Assembly: GCA_033239005.1 (NCBI GenBank)
Contig: BSQZ01000110.1
Span: 62,001-126,000 of the forward strand
DNA from: Lamellibrachia satsuma
Taxonomy: Eukaryota; Annelida; Polychaeta; Sabellida; Siboglinidae
Direction: 5' to 3'
Length of the DNA: 64,000 nucleotides
Every line of letters starts with the position of its first letter. Position 1 is the first letter of the stretch. The position numbers and the translations under genes were made by a program. Shown piece by piece: positions 51,978 through 62,790 of the stretch. A model generated the notes under the pieces. The model had not been told where the DNA came from, ran no database searches, and was given only the letters and a program-made list of their open reading frames with translations.

Positions 51978-54324
51978 CTGTAGGAAAACATTAAAACAGT
52001 GATGTAAAGATGTACGAGCGAGGGGGAGAGGGAGTTGGAAGGGGAGGGATGAGGGAGGGGAGGGGAAGGGGAGAGGTGGAGGAGGGTCAGAGGTGGGGGA
52101 GGGGAGGGGAAGGGGAGAGGTGGAGGAGGGGGAGAGGTGGGGGAGGGGAGGGGGAGGGGGAGAGGTGGAGAGGAAGAGGGAGGGACATAGATAGAGAGAG
52201 GGGGAGTGGGAAGTGAACAGAGAGAGATAGGGGGAGGGGTGACAGGAAGACAGAGGTGTAAGGGTTAGAAAGACTGATATACAAAGAGAACGGGGAGATA
52301 AATACGGGAGAGGAGAGGGAAAGGGAGAGGGGGAGGAGATGTAGAGGGAGAGGGAGAAGGAGAGCAAGAGCGGATATGGGGTAGAGATTGGAAGAGACGA
52401 TGGGAGAGAGATACATACATGTGTACAGACAGAGAGACAGAGAGACAGACAAAGAGACAGTCAGACAGATAGGCAGACAGACAGGCAGACAGGCAGGCAG
52501 GCAGACAGCAACAGTGAGGGAGGTTTGCAGTATTATACATATATACACACGAAAAACGGCAAACGAACGCTCGCATACACACACATACACACACATACAC
52601 GCGATGATATTTGCGTAACTAGTATCCATATCTCACGTGAAGATAAAAATAAGTTATATTCACATTACTTATTACGTACCTTGACTTTCAGAAATTCGAT
52701 GAAATGTCGCAGCGCCGCCTTTGTTCCTGTCAGATGTTCCACCAGGCGACAGTAGCGGTCTTCTTCGGGCTGTCTGTAGGACTGGTAGCGACACACGCTG
52801 GACGTGTTACAAGGCACATTCAATCGCGTCTCCAGGCGGCAGATATACGCGGTCTCCATGATTCTGATGTTAGCCACCAGACGGCGGTGCCGAATAGCCT
52901 TCAGAAGAATACTCGTGAGGATTTCCTGAAATGAAGTTCGTCATTAGAACGATAAGTGAATCGACGCAACAGTGTAACTGTGTTTTTGGTCATGAACGAA
53001 CTCCCCCACTTTATAATCAGCTGGAACTCTAACTACCGTCCGCAAAATTATCTACATTTATCTTTTCGAAATTGCATAAATCCTCAGCGGTCCTGGTTTG
53101 CTGCGTTCATGAGCAAGGGATTTAGGCGCGATATACATTTTATTATTAGTATTGTTATTAGTATTATTATTATTGTTATTATTATAACTATTACTATTAT
53201 TCTGACCTGTGTATCTGCAGGCTTGTCACTAGTCTTGCCTGGTCCGGCTGTGGTCGTCACGTGACTGTTATGCTGCAGCAGCCGATCCGCCAGGTTGTTG
53301 CAAGAGGTCACGAACTCCAGTCCGCTGACCAGATCTTGCAGGAACGGCTGAGTGCACTGGAACAAGCAACATAGTCCAGTGCAAGTGTCGTATACCCTCA
53401 GATTCGACTCGAGACATCACGTAGTCTTATTCTGATACCCTTGCGCCGTGCGAAACTACAATTGACTATGAACAATGAGCGGTTCTTATAGAACCAAACG
53501 GGAAGATGTTTTTTTTTAGGAAACGAGACCACCTGCTTTGTGAACCCATAGTAGGTGTTTTTTTCTATTTCCGTGTTGTTTGCTTCCCCTGGGATAGAAA
53601 TCAGGTAGAAGGGATCAACCGCGTTTAGTGTCTCTCCGAAAGAAACAGGGAGACGTGGGGTGAACGAAATTGCCGAAGTTTCGAAACGACGGTAGGTGGA
53701 CTTAACCCCAGTCCTCGCGACTGACAGTCCGGTGTTCTAACTGCTGAGCCACCACTCCAGTCTTTCACGCAGCAAGTGAACCATCACTGAAGATTAGGTC
53801 AGATTAGCCGCGCGCCGCCGACAGCGCTGTAACATTCCAACGATGTCAGCGCAGTGCTGTTCGCAGTTTCGCAGGCGTTGGATGACGTAGTGTAAAAAAC
53901 CTTAAACCGCTTAGTTTGTGTTTCGTTTACTTTGCGCTATCGTGTTTCATCAAGCGACGCAAGAAGCACAACAGTATCCACATAGCAGTAGTTCGATTGA
54001 TTCGTCATGAAGAATGCCCAGCAAAATGTGAAAGCTATAGAAATACTATTACTACACACATTAATTGTGGTCTAACCCCAGTTTAAATGTGTACCGATTG
54101 ACGGGTAAAGATGATAACTTTTGCTCATCCATCCACATGATATCATGCTATCATTTAGACGCTGTAGAAATGTTATTATTATTATTATTATTATTATGAG
54201 TTATTATTACTATTACTATTTTTATTATTAATCTTTATTATTATTAATTAATCATTATCATTATTATTAAGTTATTGTTATTGCTATTGTCATTATCATT
54301 ACCATCAACAGTACCATTATTTTT

Positions 54325-54356
<32 letters not shown>

Positions 54357-56462
54357 TATGTACTTACATATTGTCTGCAGCTTTCATTCGCTCGGTGCAT
54401 CACGTTGGCGGCAAGATCACTTAGATTGTCGAGATCTTCACTGCGTACAACGGGCCGAGTCGTCTTCGATGGTGCCGGAGTGCTCGTTGTTCCACCAGTA
54501 ACCTTGTCCGGAAACGAGGAGGTACTAAATACCTTCCCAGTTGGGGTATTCGCTGTAGCTGCAGATGGCGTACTCGCTGTCGTAGTTTGATCGTTAGGTG
54601 CGCGTGTGGTTGTGCCGACAGGGGCCGTGTGGTGTAGCGCTGGCGAGACGTCCGCTGTAGCAGTTGACGCAGAGTTTGAATTTCCGTTGGTGCTACTTTT
54701 CGTGGTGAAATGTCCGGTAATTCGCGTTTTGACGATTGTACGTTCGGTGGTCAAATCGTTCCGCGGTGTTGTAACGTCACTGGGCGCGGAACTACTTTCG
54801 TTTGTTGCTGACCCTGTTGTGTTATCACCCATGTGATATCCGGTTGTGAAATTTTGTGATACGTCACTTCCGGTTGGCTGTGTTTCGTTCGTAACTTGGA
54901 CAGCGATGCCACTTGCAGTTACTGTTGCACTTCCGGTCGTTCGCGTTTCGTTCGTAGTTTGAACAATGGCTTCACCCGGTGTCGTAGACGTGTTACCCAG
55001 GGTACTTTGCGCAGGTGTCTGGGTTTCCATCGAAGTTTCTCTAGAAGTTCGAGTCGTTAGTGGAGCAGCATTTACCACTGGAGCATTCTGCTGCAGCAGT
55101 AATGCTGCAGCGACACCTGTTGTCAAAGAAAGAAAATCACCACCCATAAGTTACATTAGTGGCAGTAGTGGACACGGAATTATTATCGTATATAATGAGT
55201 ATCGGATTTGTGTCTAGATTATACATTTTGTCAATTAGTCCCGCGTGGACGATATCAATTCGTTGATGATAATCGTTATATTGAAAACGGAAACATGACG
55301 GAACATAACGGAAACATGACGGAACATAACGGAAACATGACGGAATACAACTGTATTTCATGAACAATAAAATTGACGTGGATTAGCCGAAAGTTACTTT
55401 ATGCTGCCGCGTATACAAACAGGCCGATCGATCCATGTAGATCCATAATGTAGTACAAAGAACGGAATCCTGATGTAAGAACGTCCCGTTGTGGTCAGCT
55501 TTTTATGTACCTATGGATAGAAGGAATATCGGACACATGGAAGAGTTTGACGAAGTCCCAACGTGCTCTTAGCGAGAGTCGACGGTTACGGCCAATAGAT
55601 GTAGCAGCGTCATTAGACAGACGCACGACAAACTCCAGTATGTGCAGCTCCATTCAAGACGTAGGATAATAATACACCCTCTCACAAAAAATATGCTTAC
55701 ATGTGACGCAAGGAGGGTAGGCGGCAAGATTGATACAGTGGTCTGATAAACTAATTGGTATGTAATCAGACGATAACCTACTGCACCTTACTGGGAAAAG
55801 GCTCAGATATCCTCTAAAATAAACCCTTTTCGCGTACCTCTGTTTTAAACCCCCTTAAAAGACAGAAATGATTATTGAAATACATTGAGTGTTTAGTTAG
55901 AAATGCTTTCCTCAAAATCCCCGCATAGTAGCAAAGCCGGCCGCACCCATCGACCTTTGCGGGATTATGTAGTTGTGGTTCCTGGTTACAGACTAAGAAA
56001 GGCGAACCTACGCACTATTATGTGTCACCAGATGTGTATTGTACGAATATCGGAGAACATATTACTGGCCCGATCATGGTAATCCCCGTGTCGTGACACA
56101 CAGGCGTCGGAATAGGGGGAGGGGGTAAACATTATATTTCACCTTTAAAACTGGAAATTGATTGGTCTCTGAACAGGGTGCCAACAGTAAAGCTGGCATA
56201 TTTTTTTATTAATCGCCAATCGTAAATTTTCGAGAAAAAAATATATACCGTGAAAAATTACGAAAATAACGCGTTTTGTGTGGATGTTTTATTTTTAACA
56301 CAAGAGTGATTTTATAAATATTAATAACTGGTGCGATGTTTGCAGTAGATATCTCGTAAATCAGTCGTCCAGTTAACATCTGAACATCGATGGACATTAC
56401 CTATAACCACGCTAACGATTCAGGCGGTACTTACAAATGATTGTATTCGAAACGACGGCCAT
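51753..56462 (-). CDS. Gene C: secreted six-cysteine protein with mucin-like insert, candidate class I helical cytokine (5 exons, 465 aa)
   Basis: Join, reading on the minus strand, of 56462-56435, 55116-54368, 53356-53207, 52925-52680 and 51977-51753. Introns are GT-AG with phases 1-0-0-0, as in gene B. Signal peptide MAVVSNTIICVAAALLL, then a likely cut near VNA-APL. Residues about 30-235 are Ser/Thr-rich with many N-glycosylation sequons (mucin-like), absent from B. Likely helices: A at LSDLAANVMHRANES, B at FLQDLVSGLEFV, C around RLVEHLTGTKAALRHFIEFL, D at FLRFNTLSNLFDIMRSFQRL. The six conserved cysteines lie in exons 3 and 4. The gene converges on B. A long glycosylated domain added to a helical core recalls thrombopoietin, but there it is C-terminal. 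Confidence 0.85.
51978..52679 (-). other. Gene C intron 4
   Basis: Donor gtacgt, acceptor cctacag (minus). Filled by plus-strand purine-rich repeats (ggggagaggtggaggaggg type, 52015-52400) and a CAGACAGG run near 52440-52510. No coding content is seen. Confidence 0.85.
52680..52925 (-). CDS. Gene C exon 4
   Basis: Acceptor acttcatttcag, donor gtacgt (minus); 82 codons, phase 0 at both ends. Contains YICRL, VPCNTS, VCRY and SYRQPEEDRYC, and ends ALRHFIEFLKVK. The CNTS sequon sits at the same place as CNET in gene B. Confidence 0.9.
53207..53356 (-). CDS. Gene C exon 3
   Basis: Acceptor gcttgttccag, donor gtcaga (minus); 50 codons, phase 0. Starts CTQPFLQDLV and includes TSCNNLADRLL, matching gene B exon 3. 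The remainder is a Thr/Gly-rich loop. Confidence 0.88.
53509..53766 (-). mobile_element. tRNA-derived SINE in gene C intron 2
   Basis: The minus strand has TGGCTCAGCAGT (53740-53751), matching the RNA polymerase III box A at 11 of 12 positions. A degenerate box B (GGTTAAGTCC near 53700-53709) follows at the usual distance, and an A9 run ends the element at 53509. The head reads GACTGGAGTGGTGGCTCAGC. No second copy is in the window, so the exact ends are uncertain. Confidence 0.55.
54174..54360. repeat. (ATT)n/(ATC)n microsatellite beside gene C exon 2 donor
   Basis: Imperfect trinucleotide tract. It ends within two bases of the intron 2 donor of gene C. Confidence 0.9.
54368..55116 (-). CDS. 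Gene C exon 2 with mucin-like domain
   Basis: Acceptor tttgacaacag, donor gtaagt (minus); 749 nt, phase 1 in and 0 out. It encodes the end of the signal peptide, about 200 Ser/Thr-rich residues with degenerate internal repeats (TNETRTTGS, TNETQPTGS), and the first predicted helix. It is 588 nt (196 codons) longer than gene B exon 2 and keeps the frame. An apparent upstream ATG at 55147 lies in the intron. Confidence 0.88.
55117..56434 (-). other. Gene C intron 1
   Basis: Donor gtaagtacc, acceptor gacaacag (minus). Near 55285-55345 it has three copies of a 21-bp unit (cggaaacatgacggaacata). No other content is recognised. Confidence 0.8.
56435..56462 (-). CDS. Gene C exon 1 (28 coding nt)
   Basis: ATG in a CCATGG context encodes MAVVSNTII plus one base, then gtaagt. 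The split codon T|GT gives Cys and joins a hydrophobic run in exon 2 to complete a signal peptide. The length and phase parallel gene B exon 1. Confidence 0.75.
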
Positions 56463-56548
56463 GGTATCTCTCTCTCTCTCTCTCTCTCTGTATGTTGTCT
56501 CGTTGCGTATAAAAGTCTTAACTGCCAGATATATTTCTACAGCCATTG

Positions 56549-56556
56549 CTTATATA
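56549..56556 (-). promoter_or_regulatory. TATA box of gene C
   Basis: TATATAAG on the minus strand, 94 bases before the ATG. Transcription would start near 56525, giving a 5' UTR of about 60 bases that contains a GAGA tract (56466-56490). Confidence 0.45.
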
Positions 56557-56562
56557 CGATGG

Positions 56563-57424
56563 TAAAACAAAAAATCCCTTACAAACGCTGGTTATGGACC
56601 GGATGGAAATAGGTTTCGGTTTTGACCAAGAAATATTCCCGCTCAGTTAAACGAGTGTGAGTCAACAGCGAGAGAGTTCTAACGGCCGTCGATCGCGGCA
56701 CACACAATGCTAGTGTATGCAAATATTTACCCGGTGATTGAGCTTCTACGGAGTGAGCAGTGAATTTCCATGATGAAACCTGATAACATCGGCAAAGCTG
56801 TGACCCATTGATATTGTTCCCTGTCCGATACATTTAGCCATGTTTAATACACACTGATACTTTCCTTGTTACCTCCCGTGGCTTGTTTCTTCCCAAGACA
56901 TGTTACATTCCAAGACATATTTTTCCCAAATGGTCGGGTTATGGGCGTAGGACCGATTTTCTACGTATTTCTATTCCCCCCCTTCCTGTCCGTTAACAAA
57001 TTGCTGGATAAAGCAATGAAAAGGTGCAATTTGGTGATACCTAGAATTTCGTTTACGGCAACTTATTATATTTCAGTTGTAACTCTTATAATATTGTAAT
57101 TGTAAATTTTACAAACGTAACCATTTAGTGGGAAAAGAGAAGCGCTGAAGGAGGTGGGTTTGACAGGGGGTTTCTTCCTTCCCAACAATTTAATTTTTTA
57201 GAAAAAACTTGAAAAGGTGCAATTTTGTTACACTACAATCGAATCTGGTTTTCAGCCAATTAATATAATTCAGTTGTAAATGTACTCATTTGGCGGCCGG
57301 GGGAGGGGGGGTCATTCATTGGAATGGGGTATATAGTTTTTCCGCGTGTAGGATTGTGTACTTCCTCTGGGAAAGGCACGGGGATATATAGTTTATATCC
57401 GTGTAGGACATTATTTAATATCAC
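56563..57424. other. No gene recognised
   Basis: Upstream region of gene C. Two related segments with tttcagttgtaa and a ggtgcaatttggtgat-like phrase recur near 57010-57110 and 57210-57290. No coding signal is seen. Confidence 0.5.
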
Positions 57425-58270
57425 AAGGTTTTTTAATGGCGGAAGACCTAAATGGATACTTCAATTCAGTGTATACAAGAGAGGATATTAGTTCGTTTCA
57501 TTACAATTCAGACCAACAATGTGATAGTAGTAATAATGATAGTAATAATAATACTGCAGCGGATGCAGAGGGGGGTCCTGACCCCCCGGCCGATATTGAG
57601 AAATTAGTTGCCTACACGCAGGACACGGGACGTAAACTATAAAATGGGAGATATTGTTCTAGGTACTTCCGTAAAAGAAAATTACATAGGGGTAACAGTG
57701 AGTGCTTATAAGAAAGTTTCAGAGCAGTGTGGTATTGCCACTTCAAAGAGTAATCAAAAGCTTGGGTTGATTAGGAGAAATATAATATACAAGGAAAAAA
57801 CTAATTATACCTCTGAATAAAGCAAAAGTTAGACCTCATTTAGAAAATTGTATAACAGCTTGGGGACCATATCGTAAGAATGAAATACAATGTAGATACG
57901 CTTGAACGATTACCGAGGAGAGCAACTAAAATGATTCCAGAACTGAGAGACCTTAGTATTGAAAAACGTCTAAAAGAATGTGGTTTAACAACCCTAGAGA
58001 CAAGGAGGTAAATTAGTAAAGTATCCGCGTAGATTGGATGTCAGGAAGTGCTCGTTCTCACAGAGGACAATAAATGAATGGAACACATTATCTACAGATT
58101 GTGTAACTACTAGCAATGTGAATATGTTTAAAAACAAGGTTGACACATATCTCAGGAGGGCGGGTTGCATATAGATGAAAAATGTTGGACTCTCGATAAG
58201 CCAATGGCTTCCTTGTCCACTTGCCATCTGGGCCTTTGCCTTGGATGGCAACCTTGTTAAATCAAGTTAA
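57425..58270 (+). mobile_element. CR1 fragment, internally deleted
   Basis: Starts within ORF2 at MAEDLNGYFNSVYTREDISS, which corresponds to MAEDLNGYFSSVFTKEDISS in the 41.8-kb element. It skips most of the RT, resumes at VNYKMGDIVLGTSVKENYIG and runs through decayed thumb sequence to the same 3' end (ccttgttaaatcaagttaaa). Several stops and shifts make it dead. Confidence 0.85.
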
Positions 58271-58680
58271 AGGATATAATGCTTCCATTCTGATAGATAC
58301 TATGTAGAAATACTACGGTTTTGTGAGCATCAATCGAAAGATACACATTTTAGACTTCCTTCCTATAGATTTTCTGTTAGGCGAGGTAGCATTTTTGTTG
58401 TAAACATTTGTACTGCCGTGACTCAAACAAGGAAGAAGTAGGCGGTGATGGAAGACCACAGCTTTTACTGTAATCTACTATTTAAAATCCCCATCATTTT
58501 ATTTCATTTTATTTTTACACTTTTAGTTTACACTTTCTACTCGTACTCAAAATCATCTCTGCGGTTGGCATTTCGAACATGTTATCTTGCAATAGTTAAA
58601 TATAGAAAACTGGTTCAGCGTATGATCTAATTCGGCGGCGCTAAAAAGAGAGTAAGTTATCTCGCCCGGAGGATGAATAT
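58271..58680. other. No gene recognised
   Basis: AT-rich sequence after the CR1 fragment with no clear content. Confidence 0.5.
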
Positions 58681-58691
58681 TTTGTTAGTAA

Positions 58692-58750
<59 letters not shown>

Positions 58751-58751
58751 T

Positions 58752-58829
<78 letters not shown>

Positions 58830-58945
58830 CACTATTACTACTACTACTACTAATAATAATAATATTAATAATACGTTAATAATAATAACAGCAACTGCAA
58901 CAACAATAAATAATAACAATAACAACAATAGTAGTACCAATAATG
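58681..58945. repeat. (CTA)n then (AAT)n microsatellite
   Basis: A (CTA)n tract of about 170 bp with few interruptions, followed by (AAT/AAC)-rich sequence. Confidence 0.95.
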
Positions 58946-59299
58946 ACAATAATATTAATGGTGTAGCGAATTTCGGATTGTCGCAAAATGTGTTTTACCT
59001 GTTTGATTAAAAAAATGTAAACTGGAAACTTGAAAATACTTGTAAATTAGGTCTCTGAATGAATAATATATCACGAAAACGCCACGGAAGATGGACCGGA
59101 CGAACAATATGAAATTGTGGGCGTCGGATGCTCTTGGCATTCGAGCCGGATGCCAGAACTAGTGAAATCCGCCGTATTGAGACGTCAGCTAATTGACGTG
59201 TCGAAACCGTGCGTCGTCAAACGGTTGACGGATCGAAAATGACCGAGTCGGTGACAGTCGATCTATTATTGGCCACACTTGACATTGAGTCTATTATTG

Positions 59300-60035
59300 G
59301 CCACACTACTTCTAACTGTTATACCCTGTGTTGCCTTAGGGTTGAACAATTTAACTTTTATACCCAGTGTTGCCTTAGGGTTGAAGACCTCTAACTTTTA
59401 TACCCAGTGTTGCCTTAGGGTTGAAGACCTCTAACTTTTATACCCAGTGTTGCCTTAGGGTTGAAGACCTCTAACTTTTATACCCAGTGTTGTCTTAGGG
59501 TTGAAGACTTCTAACTGTTAAACCCAGTATTGCCTTAGGGTTGAATAATCTAACTTTTATACCCAGTGTTGCCTTAGGGTTGAAGAATCTAACTTTTATA
59601 CCCAGTGTTGCTTTATGGTTGAAGACTTCTAACTGTTAAACCCAGTATTGCCTTAGGGTTGAAGAATCTAACTTTTATACCCAGTGTTTTCTTGGGGTTG
59701 AAGACTTCTAACTGTTATACCCTGTGTTGCCTTAGGGTTGAACAATTTAACTTTTATACCCAGTGTTGCCTTAGGGTTGAAGACCTCTAACTTTTATACC
59801 CAGTGTTGCCTTAGGTTTGAAGACCTCTAATTTTTATACCCAGTGTTGCCTTAGGGTTGAATAATCTAATTTTTATACCCAGTGTTGTCTTAAGGTTGAA
59901 GACTTCTAACTGTTAAACCCAGTATTGCCTTAGGGTTGAAGAATCTAACTTTTATACCCAGTGTTGCCTTAGGGTTGAAGAATCTAACTTTTATACCCAG
60001 TGTTGCTTTAGGGTTGAAGACCTCTAACTTTTCAT
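59300..60035. repeat. 39-40 bp satellite, about 18 units
   Basis: Tandem unit with core acttttatacccagtgttgc. Units alternate among a few types (gaagacct, gaagaatc, gaacaatt; acttttata or actgttaaa), and the order of types recurs, so blocks of units have been copied together. Confidence 0.95.
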
Positions 60036-60639
60036 TGCACGGGCACAAAACGTCTTGTCACTTCTCACGTAGTGCCCATGACAATAGCGAACGATTAAAC
60101 ATACTACGCTTCTATTTTATGTTGTATGTCAATTCTTTATTTTTATTACCTATATAAACCTACTTACATTATTTTACAATACAGATTCGTTTAGAACACT
60201 TTTATAATACTTTAGTCTGGTGTGGCTAGTCTAACCATCGTCGATAGGGTTCCCAACAATCCACCTCAGCATGTGTCTCACTGTTTATTGTTATCAAAGA
60301 TGTATCTATTGGTTGTCAACACCCGCCCCCGTGGGCTTACTCTGATAATTATCATGACTCTGAAGAAAGCCTCAGCCTAGGTACTGACGTCACGAACTCG
60401 AAATTCTTTGGCGTGATAATGATAGGTTCTTACACTGGGTATTATACACAATATGCTTTTTCACAAACACGGCACTCAACGTCGTACAGAGACAGCTCAG
60501 TTTCATTGATAACTATCAGAAAAGCTATACTGACTAGGAGGCGTGTAATCAGCGTAACGTAATACAAAGCTAACGCCTCCCTAGTTATGTATTCTACTAA
60601 TTGTCACTGCTCACGACACAGCAGTAAATCCCGGCCCTT
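60036..60639. other. No gene recognised
   Basis: Sequence between the satellite and the LINE. No coding or repeat structure is seen. Confidence 0.5.
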
Positions 60640-62790
60640 GCAGGCCTAGGCATCCATGTCAGTTGTGTGACAAAGCTGCTCAGTGGAGCCAGAAGGTGTA
60701 AGATGCGATAACTGCTTTAGATGGTATCATGCTGACTGCATAAGCGTGAACACACACAGTAACGCAGAGCTCAACCATACAGGAGTGCTCTGGATCTGCT
60801 ATGCCTGGGGTCTACCTAACTACTCCTCGGGACACGTGTTCACTGATAATTCAATTCAAACTGTCTAACAGTTTTCATAGCTTAGCATCACTGAATGATG
60901 AACGTGAGCAGCCAGGAACACCTAAAGCTGCTTCATCGCCACTCCCAAAACACAAACGTAAAACTACACACAAAACCAACAAGTCAGACCAAGATCAATG
61001 AGACTTCTCGTGATAAACTGTCAAAGCACCAAAGCCAAGGATAGTCGCTGGTCACATCCGTTGAAACACACCAACCACATACAATCATGTGTGCTGAATC
61101 TTGGACAGATGATGCCATCTTAAACTGTGAAATCTTTCCAGCTAATTTCACTGCATTCCGCAAAGGCCGTGACTCAAACAAAGTTGACGGAGGAGCATTA
61201 ATTTGTCTTCGCAACGACCTAATTAAAATTCATTCATTACATAGAGTTTGACACGGACTGCGAGATTTGGATTAAACTCCAACTTGTAGGCTGTAAATCA
61301 ATCCTTGCAGGGTCACTCTACCGCCCACCAGACGAGAATGATACGAAACACCTCGAGACTCTACGAGATAAACATCCAGAAAGGCATGACTGTCTGCTTG
61401 GTAAGAGATTTCAACCTGGGAGATATCCTGTGGCAACCCAACTCTCTTTGATAAGGTTGCATTAAGGCACATCGCGGCAACTCATGGACATTGCAAGCGA
61501 ATTATAGCACATCTTGTATAGCAACATTATGAAACATCTTGATCATTATAATATCTTAACCGACAAACAACACGGGTTCCGCAAACATCACTCTTGCGAG
61601 ACCCAACTTATCCAGAATATACATGACCTGGCTTAATCTCTTGACAATAGAAACCAGATAGACGTGGTAATTATGGACGTTTCGAAAGCCCTCGATACGG
61701 TACCGCATAGACTATTCTTCATAAAATCAACAACACCGGCATAACTGGAAGCACATTCAACTGGTAGCATATTCAACTGGAAGCACATTCAACTGGAAGC
61801 ACATTCAACTGGAAGCACATTCAATTGGATTTCCAATTTCTTCACTAAAAGGAAACAAAGAGTAGTTGTAGAAGGAGAGAATTCGTATTGGATCCACGTC
61901 AAGTCGGGGGTGCCCCAGGGAACAGTGCTCGGGCCCTTACCTTTCATATATATATTAATGATTTGCCAAATAACATCAACTCCACAATCAGAGTGTTTGC
62001 TGACGATTGTGTCTTGGATACCCTAATTAGAAGCTCACCAGATTTCCAGCAACTCCAGTAAGATCTCAATACCGTGTCCAATTGGCAAGATACGCGGCAT
62101 ATGAAATTTAATACTTCGAAATACTTTTTATTACGTCTGTCACATGCTAGGTCAACCAAACAATTCAAAACACTTTAGGCAACTCAAAATTACAAGAAAC
62201 AACATTGCACTCATACTGTAGAAATCACACACAACCTCGAGTGAGGGAATCATGTCAATGCTGTTAAGGCCTACGCAAATAGGGCCCTGGGATTTATGAT
62301 ACGTAACCTTTATTCATGTCCTCAAGACCTCAAATCAACAACCTACCAAACCCTTGTTCGCCCACACCTTGAATACTCATCGACAGTCTGGGATCCCTAC
62401 ACGTAGGAACTATCGAGAGAATCCACAGAAGATCGGCCCGCTTTGTATGCAAATAACCAGCCGTGTAACATCAATGCTGAAGTCTCTCTTATGGAGGAAG
62501 GTGGTGTTCCACAAAATCCACCACAGCCAGAGTGCTATTCCCGCAGAAACGTTCTTACATCCAGTTAAGCGCCACTCCAGAAATCGACACAATCTAGCAT
62601 ATCAACAGCCTCATTTAACAAAGGCTGTCATAAGTATCTTTTTGCACACAAACTGTTCTCGACTGGAATAAACTACCACTAATCACTGCTAACATACCAA
62701 ATATCAACAACTTCAAACAAGAAGCGTTGAAATATATATGCATACAGAAAGACCGACTTCGTTGCTATTAGCGGTAAACCTACGCCCAGT
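60640..62790 (+). mobile_element. Decayed LINE with PHD-like finger
   Basis: Pieces run in order on the plus strand. A PHD-like finger (GVRCDNCFRWYHADC, then LWICYAWGLPNYSS, whose last zinc ligands are partly lost) lies at about 60690-60830. Endonuclease remnants follow (CAESWTDDAI, SLYRPPDEND near 61315). The RT has DKQHGFRKHHSCETQL, SGVPQGTVLGPL (about 61900) and VFADDC (61991-62009), and a C-terminal RPHLEYSSTVWDPYT and FAHKLFSTGI. Many stops and shifts are present. A 16-bp repeat (aactggaagcacattc, about five copies) has expanded inside the RT at 61735-61825. Confidence 0.8.

Noticed and set aside
54368..55147. ATG at 55147 as the start of gene C
   Set aside because: It lies in a polypyrimidine-AG acceptor tract. 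The better model splices at 55116 from exon 1 at 56435-56462, giving a proper signal peptide and the same phase as gene B.
59300..60035. Possible CRISPR-like direct repeats
   Set aside because: Units are contiguous with no unique spacers, and the genome is eukaryotic. It is an ordinary satellite. The same holds for 19130-20690.
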